Source: JAEUMD01 sp036768475 (GTDB lineage Bacteria > Pseudomonadota > Alphaproteobacteria > Rhizobiales > Hyphomicrobiaceae). From it: DNA of 64,000 bases. Below, piece after piece: positions 48,682-56,929 of the stretch; position 1 is the first letter of the stretch, and each line of letters begins with the position of its first letter. Location: NCBI GenBank assembly GCA_036768475.1, contig DAIPMW010000001.1:124001-188000 (forward strand), in the 5' to 3' direction. Both the position numbers and the translations under genes were made by a program. The notes below the pieces were generated by a model that worked only from the letters and a program-made list of their open reading frames with translations, did no database searches and had not been told where the DNA came from.

Positions 48682-48748
48682 GGGCCTTAAGGGGTCTGGC
48701 GATATGCCATCACGATGCTGCTCAACTTGCCTGAAATGAGACTTCTGC

Positions 48749-49672
48749 ATGCGAGCCATCGTTTTGATGTCGACTCACAATGGCTCGACATTTCTTGAAC
48801 AGCAGGTGCATTCGATTCTTGAGCAAGATCACGAAGATCTCCGCCTCATAGTGCGTGACGATGGTTCGACGGACATCACGACGGACATCCTTCAGTCATT
48901 CTCGGCCGATCCGCGTGTTCAGCTCATCATGGGAACCCGGTTAGGCCTGCCGACCGCCTATCTCGAACTGATCAGGATCGCCCCCGACGACGGCGACGTC
49001 TATTTCTTCAGCGACCAGGACGATATTTGGCATCGCGACAAGATCTCCATCGCGGCGCGCCACCTATCTGAGCTTCCGGAAACACGCCCTGCTCTTTACT
49101 GTTCCCGGCTCAATCTCGTTGCCCACGATTTGCAACCCATCGGCATGTCTCCCGATTGGATACAACCTCCCTCATTCGGCAACGCTCTGGTCGAAAATAT
49201 CTGTACGGGTTGCACGGCTGCATTCAACACGGCAGCGCTCGATCTCCTGCGCATGACCGCGGCAACCGATGGCATAATCCACCATGACTGGTGGTTATAC
49301 CTGGTGGTCTCAGCTTTCGGCGCAATCGCGTTCGATCGAACGCCCCACATCGACTACCGCCTGCACCTTGGCAACCAGGTCGGTGTTCCCCGCAATCCGC
49401 TTGAGAATCATCGCCGGCGCATTGCAAGCGCTGGACCATCGCGCCGCTTCGCCATTTTGCTCGGGCAGGCACAGGCGTTCGCACACACATACCGCGACCG
49501 TATGCTGCCTGACAGGCGCGACACACTCGACCGATTTCTTGGCCTCGCAAGTAGCAGGAAGGCAGCTCTTCAACTCATTCTCGATGGAACGATCCGCCGC
49601 CAAAGACATGCCGACGACACACTCTGGCGCCTTGGCCTAGTCCTCTACGGATGCGGACTCATCCGCACCTAG
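48749..49672 (+). CDS. family 2 glycosyltransferase, rhamnosyltransferase-like
   Basis: A 307-residue GT-A glycosyltransferase. The nucleotide-sugar site begins AIVLMSTHNGSTFLEQQVHSIL and includes VRDDGSTDIT, and the FFSDQDDIWHRDKI metal motif (DQDD) is of the type seen in rhamnosyl- and related transferases. IIHHDWWLYLV is a second conserved block. It stands at the left edge of the polysaccharide region, facing the exporter genes. Its stop codon TAG (49670-49672) is made by the first bases of repeat copy e. Confidence 0.87.
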   Translation: MRAIVLMSTHNGSTFLEQQVHSILEQDHEDLRLIVRDDGSTDITTDILQSFSADPRVQLIMGTRLGLPTAYLELIRIAPDDGDVYFFSDQDDIWHRDKISIAARHLSELPETRPALYCSRLNLVAHDLQPIGMSPDWIQPPSFGNALVENICTGCTAAFNTAALDLLRMTAATDGIIHHDWWLYLVVSAFGAIAFDRTPHIDYRLHLGNQVGVPRNPLENHRRRIASAGPSRRFAILLGQAQAFAHTYRDRMLPDRRDTLDRFLGLASSRKAALQLILDGTIRRQRHADDTLWRLGLVLYGCGLIRT

Positions 49673-49740
49673 AGCATGTTTAGCTGAAGTGTGCAGCGGT
49701 TCAGCGTGAAAAACATGCTCGAAATAAGATGCTGGATCGC
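49669..49740. repeat. dispersed repeat, copy e (truncated)
   Basis: The left half of the repeat (CTAGAGCATGTTTAGCTGAA to GATGCTGGATCGC) is present, with homology ending abruptly near 49740. The second hairpin is missing. The first bases supply the stop codon of the glycosyltransferase. Confidence 0.85.
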
Positions 49741-49815
49741 CTGAGATAGAAGCAGTCGTGCTTCCGTCGAAGCCTCGATTGAGGCAATGACCATATGCTA
49801 TTGCGCCTTGTGCGC

Positions 49816-50586
49816 TCAGCCGCACACCTCCTTGTAGAACGCCAGCGCATCATCGAGAGGCCCCACGAAGCGCATGCGGCCCTTCTCCAGGACCAAGCCG
49901 TGTGTACACAGCGACCGCATCAGAACGTCGTTATGAGTTGCGATCACCAGCCCCCGGCTTCCCTCCACCAAACTCATCATGCGCGCTTTGACCTTTTCGC
50001 TGAACCGCGCATCACCGGTACCGATCCATTCGTCGAGCAGTAGAATGTCCGGCTCGATCATCGTCGAAACCGCAACGGCAAGACGCAACCGCATGCCCGT
50101 TGAATAGGTGGAAAGCGGCTTATCGATGTGCTCGGAGAGTTCGGTGAAGCCCAAAACCTCGGGGATGAGCCTGCGGATCTCGCGAAGTCCGAGCCCCATT
50201 TGCAGCCCGCGCATGTAGATGTTCTCAAATCCCGTCGCTTCCTGCTGCATCCCCAGCGAGATGTCGAACAGTCCCTTGGCCTCACCGTTGACAACGAGCC
50301 GGCCTGAGCTGGGCTGATAGATACCCGCCAGCACCCGCAGAAGCGTGCTCTTTCCGGCGCCGTTTGCACCGATGACGCCCAGACGTTGGCCCGCCTCCAT
50401 CTTGAAACTGACCCCATCGAGCAATGTCGCCATGCCGCGCTTCGATCGCGAAAAATAGAGGTCTGATATGAGACGCATCGGATTGGCCCGCAGGCTTCGG
50501 TCGGCCTGCGTTATAACCGGAACATGCAGGGACACGTTTTGGGCATCGATCAAGGTCGCCGGATCGGCAGATTGCAAGCTCGACAT
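49816..50586 (-). CDS. polysaccharide export ABC transporter ATPase (Wzt/KpsT/TagH-like)
   Basis: The 256-residue ATPase of an ABC-2 exporter for a lipid-linked or capsular glycan. It has Walker A GANGAGKST at residues 73-81, the GLFDISLGMQQEATGFENIYM block typical of polysaccharide exporters, the signature region YSTGMRLRLAVAVS and Walker B ILLLDEWIGTGD. It has no C-terminal carbohydrate-binding domain like that of long Wzt proteins. It follows the permease gene with an 18-bp gap on the same strand and is the last gene of the leftward series. Confidence 0.92.
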   Translation of the reverse strand: MSSLQSADPATLIDAQNVSLHVPVITQADRSLRANPMRLISDLYFSRSKRGMATLLDGVSFKMEAGQRLGVIGANGAGKSTLLRVLAGIYQPSSGRLVVNGEAKGLFDISLGMQQEATGFENIYMRGLQMGLGLREIRRLIPEVLGFTELSEHIDKPLSTYSTGMRLRLAVAVSTMIEPDILLLDEWIGTGDARFSEKVKARMMSLVEGSRGLVIATHNDVLMRSLCTHGLVLEKGRMRFVGPLDDALAFYKEVCG

Positions 50587-50604
50587 CGCAGCAGATCCGT
50601 TGCC

Positions 50605-51357
50605 TCAAACCCAGAGGGGTACATAGCGCGCATAGCGATGCATCATGACGCGTGCCAGCGCAAATCCCGCAACCGTGATGACGATCACCACAGCCCAGCT
50701 CAGTGGCGCGATGGGTTTGCCGAGCAGTGGCCCTCGGATCACCTCCAGGAAGTGAGAAAACGGATTATAGAGAAAGAAAGCTCCCATCACACTCCCCCGG
50801 CCGCTATCACCCGGCATCCAGATGATGGGCGTCGCCAGGAACGCAATGCGCATGACCGCATCGAGCACTTCGGCAAGGTCTCGGTATCTAGCACCGAGTA
50901 CGCCGAGAACCTGAGACACCCAGACCCCATTGGCAACGATGATGGCAAGCCCAAGCAGAGATGTCAGCGCATTGAGCGACAGTGGCACGTCATAGATCAA
51001 TAGCACCGCGATCAGCACAGGCAGCTGATGGACGAAGGCAATCACGTGCGTGATGACATCCGCGGCGACGATCTCCTGTAACGTTTGCTCACCCTGCATG
51101 ATCTGGGCATGGCCTCGTACGAAGATCGTCGCAGAGCCGACGACCACGGCGCCAATGAGCGACCAGAGGATGAAGCCTGCCGCGAGATGCGGCATGAACA
51201 GCGGAGCCGGTATTCCGCCGATCTCGGCTAGGAGGAGCCCCAGTCCACCGACGAACAGCATCGGCCCGACCATGAGCCAGAACGGCCCGAGCGCGGTGCG
51301 CCGATAGCGTATGAGGAACTGCAACAGAGGAAGGTAGAGCGTCGTGGATCCTTTCAT
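50605..51357 (-). CDS. polysaccharide export ABC-2 permease (Wzm/KpsM/TagG-like)
   Basis: A 250-residue inner-membrane permease with six predicted helices. The N-terminal amphipathic FLIRYRRTALGPFWLMVGPML is the classic ABC-2 polysaccharide exporter entry. IWMPGDSG and FLYNPFSHFLEVIRGPLLGKP near the C-terminus are conserved among Wzm/TagG proteins. It pairs with the ATPase gene 18 bp downstream and lies 168 bp after the large multidomain gene. Confidence 0.92.
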   Translation of the reverse strand: MKGSTTLYLPLLQFLIRYRRTALGPFWLMVGPMLFVGGLGLLLAEIGGIPAPLFMPHLAAGFILWSLIGAVVVGSATIFVRGHAQIMQGEQTLQEIVAADVITHVIAFVHQLPVLIAVLLIYDVPLSLNALTSLLGLAIIVANGVWVSQVLGVLGARYRDLAEVLDAVMRIAFLATPIIWMPGDSGRGSVMGAFFLYNPFSHFLEVIRGPLLGKPIAPLSWAVVIVITVAGFALARVMMHRYARYVPLWV

Positions 51358-51525
51358 AACTCTACTCCCGCGACGCCAGCCCGGCGCTGGCTCCGACCAC
51401 GAACACCGCCTTGCGCCTCTTAAGCATTATCTCTGCTCCCTGGAAGGCCCATTCCAAAACCGGTTCATCCGCGCACCTGCGCCTCGCTCGATGTTCGGCG
51501 CTCGCACGAGCATTTCAGCGACCTT

Positions 51526-54500
51526 TCAGCCCAAGGATTTCACCGCATAGCCCTCAGTTGTGCAGCAAAGCGTAATCAGCCTTTCGATCGCATGCGCCAA
51601 CGTCCCATCGACTTGCCCGAGTTCGTCCTCGAAGTCATGCTCAGTCAATTCGAGCGACAACAAGCGTGTCAGTGCAGGAACCCGAAACCAGAACATCGTG
51701 CCTGCAACAAACTGCCACCGGTAGTTCCCTACAAGTTCGGGACACCCCAGACGCGGCAGCAACGCATCGAGCCAACGACGATTAGATTCGTTTCTGCTGC
51801 AGAGATCGAGCATGGATTGCGACTGGGCAACAATTCCCAGAGATGGATCGGCCTTGAACATTTTTGTAAGGCGTTCAATGTGATCCGGTGATCCAAGCAG
51901 AGCTTCGAATGCCTCATTGCGAAGCTTGCTGCCATCGTCTCTGTGAGGGGATTTTTTTGTGTGCACTTTGCAGCCGTAAACGTAACCCTTGGCGGCAAGC
52001 ACGCGAAGAAGGTTCATGAACGGCAGCGTATCGCGTCCGCGATTTCGATACATCGCAAGATAGCAGTTGGGGAAGTCGGACCGAAGTTCGTCGACGACGC
52101 TTGATGGCACCTCAGGACCAAGGGAAACGAACAGATCCATGTTGCGCGCATGAGCCAGGTAGGGCTTCAGCTCCGGCAACAGATCCGCATAGTACAGATG
52201 CAGAACCAGCGCGCCATCCGAAGTTCGCCGGAAGTTGGCTTGGGACTGCAAAATCGCCGCTTCGATACTTGGGTTCTGAGGCTTGAAGTCCTGAAGCACG
52301 GTGGCGGTTACATGTAGGTTGGAATAGCCGAATTTGCGGTCCGGCTCCAAGTGCGCGCCCTCCGCCCATTCATTCCATGCGTTGATGAAGACGAATGGTG
52401 GCTGTTCGGAATTATTCGACATCGCATGCAAGGTCTGCGCACAGGCACCGCGCAACCATCGCGAATAGGGCAAAGCCCCTGACTCACGGAAGATATGCCC
52501 CTTACCTGGCCTTCGGGCTTCATTGTCCCAACCTGGACAAACTGCCTTTATGTTCGTGTAGCCGTTCGCAGAAATGGCGAGGTAAGAATCAACCATCTCG
52601 TCAAAGCGAAATACGCTGTCATCAAACGCAGGATTGATGAAGCGAATTTCGCTATTCATCCTGCGTGGATGTGACTCGAGCGGCGGAAACTCTACGGCCG
52701 CGTCGAAACCATATGGCCTCGGATCGGTGACACCAAACGAGCGGGCAGCAACCAGATAAAGCTCACCGATTCCCTCATTGCGGCAATATTCCCGCCACCG
52801 CGCGGCGGTCGCCTTCGCATCCGGCAAGCGATTGACTCGGTAAACAATCAGAACCGGGCGCCCATTGAAGCGGATATATCGCGGATCGCGCAACGCCAAC
52901 GCTATGTCGGCAATGAACGCCAGGTCATCTTCCGGCGAATGTTTCTGGCCGATCAGGATTTCCTGATCCAGGCCATCCCAGCGGCGCGTCCAGTTTTCAT
53001 TGGCCCAACACAGACAGAACGGCAAATCGAGATCGGGATTGGCCAGCACCTGGTTAAAGGGACCCTCAAGCAATCGCCTGCCACCGAACCAATAATGATG
53101 GTAGCAGAACCCGTGGATTCCATAGTGCTTGGCGAGTTCGATCTGCTGGCGCTGCACATCGATCAAGCGCAGGTCATAAAAGCCCAACTCGCCGGGCAGA
53201 TGCGGCTGATGGTGTCCGACGAATTGAGGGACCGCTTTGGTGACGTTGGTCCATTCCGTGAATCCTTTGCCCCACCATGCATCGTTTTCCGGAACCGGGT
53301 GGAACTGCGGCAGATAAAACGCAATGGCCTTGATTGGGCTGGTCGCAAGATCGAATGCTTGCGGCGACTTGGGTACGAACTCGAGATTTGTGCCTGCCTT
53401 CGTCGCAATCGAGAGGATTTGATCCACATACGCCCTCGTGCCGACACCTCGGACGACGCCGAGCGTATTGGCATCGGTATTCGAGAGACCTCTGACCCGC
53501 CACCGAACGCCACCTATCCCCTCGCGCCGCAATACGCCGATTGCCTTACGCGCGGTCGGGATGATCCCGCCGCCGATGCGTAAAGCTGCGGGAACAATCC
53601 TGAACATCCGGCCAGCGGCAATCTGTATGTGCTTCACCCCGCGTAATGGGGAAGTCAGCTTACAACTCGTCGATTTCTGATAGGCCTGATGGATGTGCGC
53701 AACCAGCGCCTCCGCCTCACGATCTCGGTGCGCAAGTTGTTCCTCCAACTGCCGGCTGCGCCCTTTCTCAGACTCGAGCGACCGCGCCATCTTTTCCAGG
53801 TTGGCAGACAACGCACGCCATGCGGCTTGGCCACGCGCGATCTCATCGGTGAGCGCGTCCAGCTTCCGGCTTAATGCAGAAATTTCGCGTTCAGCAGGAG
53901 TATGATCGTTCGATGAAGCGGATGCGACGAGCGCTTTCATGTCGGGATACGCCGCATCGAACTTCCGCCGGATCCGATCCAGATCGGCAAACGCCTGGGG
54001 CGTATCCGGCGAGCGCACGAGAATGCACATGGCAGCGTAGGCGTCGCTCACCCATCCGCGCACGACTGAGTCGAGTGCATCCAACTCGATATCATGCCTA
54101 TGTTGCCGGAAGCCTTTTTCCAGGCAACCTTCGACCAGTCCCGCGATTTCGCCTGGGACGTAGGGGAAGGTCACCGAAAGCGCACTTGAAATACGCTCAA
54201 CTTCACCGACCCAGTTTTCCATTAAACCGTCGTAGGTGGTGATCGCTCGTGGGCGATGACGGGTCACCGCCTCGGCATCTAGGACGTGTCGCAGCCACAA
54301 TAGCGCCGCATCCGCCCGCCTCATGCCATGGTGCGCCTCGAGCGCTTCCACCACCTCCAGCGGATTTCGCACCATAAGGATCGGCGCCGGTTCGATGTTG
54401 GCCGACTTGAGCGCCTCCATCACCAATTCCGTAAGACGGCAGATGCGCGGATCCTCAAGAATCAGAAGTGGCGCATCGCCGAATTCGCGAACGATGATTT

Positions 54501-54828
54501 CGCGAACCTCGGCCTTGACCTCCGACCGGCGGCCCAGACCGAGCCGCGTTAGATCCAGCCGGCCCCAATCGTGCCAACTCGAGCCAATCTCTGCGAGCAG
54601 CTGATCGTGGTATGCAACCAGCGCATCCGGCTTCCAATGTTCCAGAGACGTGCCCGCGCCCCGGCCCATCACGCGGCCTGCCGGCAGCTTCGCGCCAGAA
54701 AAGGTCAGCACGCGCGTCAGTGCGCCGGTACCTGCATAGTGCATGCCGAGGACGATCAGGCAGCGGCGCTGCACGTCGGGCGCATCTGCGTCAAGTGCGC
54801 AATGTGGTCCCGCCCTCGACTCGTTCAT
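51526..54828 (-). CDS. four-part surface glycan protein: sulfotransferase-like, coiled coil, GH99/WbsX-like, RgpF-like
   Basis: An 1100-residue protein without signal peptide. Residues 21-240 look like a P-loop sulfotransferase, with LIVLGMHYAGTGALTRVL as the PAPS loop and VRNPLEVVEALEAHH as the 3'-phosphate motif. Residues 311-385 form a charged coiled coil. Residues 498-848 match the GH99-like WbsX family of O-antigen proteins (AFYLPQFHPVPENDAWWGKG, TNVTKAVPQF, FCLCWANENWTRRWD, FINAWNEWAEGAHLEPD). Residues 872-1098 resemble rhamnan synthesis protein F (LVLHLYYADLLPELKPYL, NRGRDTLPFM, KVHTKKSPHR). It is read with rfb and cys genes, so it probably assembles and sulfates a rhamnose-containing glycan. 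The reactions are inferred from domains only. Confidence 0.82.
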   Translation of the reverse strand: MNESRAGPHCALDADAPDVQRRCLIVLGMHYAGTGALTRVLTFSGAKLPAGRVMGRGAGTSLEHWKPDALVAYHDQLLAEIGSSWHDWGRLDLTRLGLGRRSEVKAEVREIIVREFGDAPLLILEDPRICRLTELVMEALKSANIEPAPILMVRNPLEVVEALEAHHGMRRADAALLWLRHVLDAEAVTRHRPRAITTYDGLMENWVGEVERISSALSVTFPYVPGEIAGLVEGCLEKGFRQHRHDIELDALDSVVRGWVSDAYAAMCILVRSPDTPQAFADLDRIRRKFDAAYPDMKALVASASSNDHTPAEREISALSRKLDALTDEIARGQAAWRALSANLEKMARSLESEKGRSRQLEEQLAHRDREAEALVAHIHQAYQKSTSCKLTSPLRGVKHIQIAAGRMFRIVPAALRIGGGIIPTARKAIGVLRREGIGGVRWRVRGLSNTDANTLGVVRGVGTRAYVDQILSIATKAGTNLEFVPKSPQAFDLATSPIKAIAFYLPQFHPVPENDAWWGKGFTEWTNVTKAVPQFVGHHQPHLPGELGFYDLRLIDVQRQQIELAKHYGIHGFCYHHYWFGGRRLLEGPFNQVLANPDLDLPFCLCWANENWTRRWDGLDQEILIGQKHSPEDDLAFIADIALALRDPRYIRFNGRPVLIVYRVNRLPDAKATAARWREYCRNEGIGELYLVAARSFGVTDPRPYGFDAAVEFPPLESHPRRMNSEIRFINPAFDDSVFRFDEMVDSYLAISANGYTNIKAVCPGWDNEARRPGKGHIFRESGALPYSRWLRGACAQTLHAMSNNSEQPPFVFINAWNEWAEGAHLEPDRKFGYSNLHVTATVLQDFKPQNPSIEAAILQSQANFRRTSDGALVLHLYYADLLPELKPYLAHARNMDLFVSLGPEVPSSVVDELRSDFPNCYLAMYRNRGRDTLPFMNLLRVLAAKGYVYGCKVHTKKSPHRDDGSKLRNEAFEALLGSPDHIERLTKMFKADPSLGIVAQSQSMLDLCSRNESNRRWLDALLPRLGCPELVGNYRWQFVAGTMFWFRVPALTRLLSLELTEHDFEDELGQVDGTLAHAIERLITLCCTTEGYAVKSLG

Positions 54829-54993
54829 CCCCCGCCACCGCTACGAAACGCGAGCGCACCCACCACGCTCCGTTATCGTATTTATTTTCCCCAAGTCGGG
54901 CGGGCAATCAAGCGAATTCACAACAAAACCAATTCAGTGGTTCGCAATGAGACGGCGCATGCGCAACTGAATTACCGCATCACCAGGGGCAAA

Positions 54994-55093
54994 GCTTGAT
55001 GAGTTGATGCGTGCAGTGGTTCAGCGTGAAAAATATGCTCAAAATAAACGATTGGACCGCATATGCGTTTCCATGAAACTTGAACGCGCTCTG
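54994..55093. repeat. dispersed repeat, copy f (decayed)
   Basis: A degenerate copy. The GTGCAGTGGTTCAGCGTGAAAAA and TATGCTCAAAATAA cores and the GCGTTTCCATGAAACTTGAACGCGCT hairpin are recognisable, but the CTAG ends are lost. It lies between rfbA and the multidomain gene, so copies e and f bracket the exporter and the multidomain gene. Confidence 0.65.
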
Positions 55094-55101
55094 AATTATC
55101 A

Positions 55102-55977
55102 TCACGTCAAGTCGTCCAAAACCGATCTCAGATAGATGCCATAATCGTTCTTGGCGTACCGCTCAGCGATCAGCCGCTCCAGATCTGCTGGCGCGATGAA
55201 TCCTTCTCGCACCGCGATCTCCTCCGGACTGGCGATCTTGAAGCCCTGTCGTTTCTCGATGGTGGCGACATAGTTTGCGGCATCGAGCAGGCTGTCGGGG
55301 GTGCCTGTATCGAACCAGGCAAAACCACGCCCCATGCGCTCCACGACAAGTTGGCCCATTTCCAGGTAGGTCGAGTTGACGGCGGTGATTTCGAGTTCGC
55401 CCCGCGCCGAAGGCTTCAGCGATTTGGCGATATCAACGACCTGATTGTCATAAACGTAGAGCCCAATGACCGCCCAATTGGACTTCGGCTTAGCGGGTTT
55501 TTCCTCGATCGACAGCGCGCGACCCTCGCGGTCGAACGCGACGACGCCATATCTTTCCGGATCACGAACTTGGTGCGCGAACACGCGCCCGCCGACGATC
55601 TCCTGATACGCATCCTTTACGAGCTTCGCCAAGCCGTGACCGTAGAAGAGGTTATCGCCAAGCACCATGGTGCAGGTATCGGTACCGATGAACTGCTCGC
55701 CGATGATGAAGGCCTGCGCGAGGCCCTCCGGTCGCGGCTGTTCGGCATAAGAGAAATTGAGACCCCACTGAGCACCGTCACCGAGTAATTCCCGGAACCC
55801 TGGCAGGTCACGCGGCGTCGAGATCACCAGGATGTCGCGAATGCCGCCGAGCATCAGCACCGACAGCGGATAATAGATGAGCGGCTTGTCGTAGACGGGA
55901 AGTATCTGCTTCGACACCGCCTGCGTCATTGGATAAAGACGCGTGCCGCTGCCGCCCGCCAGAATGATGCCCTTCAT
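55102..55977 (-). CDS. rfbA: glucose-1-phosphate thymidylyltransferase
   Basis: First step of dTDP-L-rhamnose synthesis: glucose-1-phosphate plus dTTP gives dTDP-glucose. It has 291 residues from the ATG at 55977 (MKGIILAGGSGTRLYPMT), the family-typical start; an in-frame codon at 56010 adds 11 unrelated residues. VSKQILPVYDKPLIYYPLS, MVLGDNLFYGHG and EEKPAKPKSNWAVIGLY are diagnostic. It lies 39 bp downstream of rfbD on the same strand. Confidence 0.97.
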   Translation of the reverse strand: MKGIILAGGSGTRLYPMTQAVSKQILPVYDKPLIYYPLSVLMLGGIRDILVISTPRDLPGFRELLGDGAQWGLNFSYAEQPRPEGLAQAFIIGEQFIGTDTCTMVLGDNLFYGHGLAKLVKDAYQEIVGGRVFAHQVRDPERYGVVAFDREGRALSIEEKPAKPKSNWAVIGLYVYDNQVVDIAKSLKPSARGELEITAVNSTYLEMGQLVVERMGRGFAWFDTGTPDSLLDAANYVATIEKRQGFKIASPEEIAVREGFIAPADLERLIAERYAKNDYGIYLRSVLDDLT

Positions 55978-56016
55978 GCCCAAAGTCCTTCGCCCATTCG
56001 TTTCCCGCAAACCCGG

Positions 56017-56907
56017 TTAATGCCCTTTGACGAGACGTTCCACGCAGGCTGCCACGCCGTCACGCCAATCCGGTAATGCTACGCCGAAAACCGCGCGCAG
56101 CTTCTCGCCTGACAGTCTCGAATTGGCAGGGCGACGCGCTGCGGTTGGATAATCCGAAGTCGCGATAGGCTTGACATCGGCGTGAGGCCCACCCAGTCGC
56201 GCCGATACTTGGAATACCTCGCGCGCGAGCCCGCACCATGTCGTCTCGCCGGCGCCGCATGCGTGATAGATGCCCCATGCCCCACCGCCGTCACCGGCCT
56301 TACTCACCTGCTGCGCAATGTCGAGAATGGCCGCCGCCAGATGCGGCGCATATGTCGGAGACCCATACTGATCGTCGACCACGCCCAGCTCCGGTCGTTG
56401 ACTTGCCAGCCTCAGCATCGTCTTGACGAAGTTGTTCCCGAAAGGACTGTAAACCCACGCCGTCCGGAGTATGACGTGCCGCACTGCGGCCTCCTCGACC
56501 AAGCGCTCCCCGTCGAGCTTGCTGCGCCCATAGACGCTTATCGGCCCCACGGCATCGCTCTCCGAATAGGCGCTCGTCTTGCTGCCATCAAACACATAAT
56601 CGGTCGAGATGTGGATCACCGGCACCCCGGCTTGATGCGCAGCGCGCGCAACATTGCCCGCACCGGCCGCATTAACAAGGTGTGCGATGCCCGGCTCGCT
56701 TTCGGCCCGATCGACCGCCGTATAGGCCGCCGCATTGACTATCACGTCAGGACGCAACGCGCTGACTGCATCGAGAACGCTCGCAGGCGCTGTGATGTCG
56801 AGACGCGGGCGGCCGACAGCAACGACGTTCAAGCCGCGCACTGCGGCCCCCGCTTCCTGAAGGCACTTGGCGACTTGCCCCTCCGCACCCGTCACCAGAA
56901 GCTTCAC
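56017..56907 (-). CDS. rfbD: dTDP-4-dehydrorhamnose reductase
   Basis: Last step of dTDP-L-rhamnose synthesis, NAD(P)H-dependent reduction of the 4-keto intermediate. The 296-residue short-chain dehydrogenase-type protein begins MKLLVTGAEGQVAKCLQEAG (cofactor loop). It has VINAAAYTAVDRAES-type VNAAAYTAVDRAESEP, the STDYVFDGSKTSAYSE block and the catalytic YGRSKLDGE (Tyr-X3-Lys). It lies between rfbB and rfbA, 22 bp from rfbB. Confidence 0.96.
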   Translation of the reverse strand: MKLLVTGAEGQVAKCLQEAGAAVRGLNVVAVGRPRLDITAPASVLDAVSALRPDVIVNAAAYTAVDRAESEPGIAHLVNAAGAGNVARAAHQAGVPVIHISTDYVFDGSKTSAYSESDAVGPISVYGRSKLDGERLVEEAAVRHVILRTAWVYSPFGNNFVKTMLRLASQRPELGVVDDQYGSPTYAPHLAAAILDIAQQVSKAGDGGGAWGIYHACGAGETTWCGLAREVFQVSARLGGPHADVKPIATSDYPTAARRPANSRLSGEKLRAVFGVALPDWRDGVAACVERLVKGH

Positions 56908-56929
56908 CAGCTGGTTCTCCGCGTGATCT

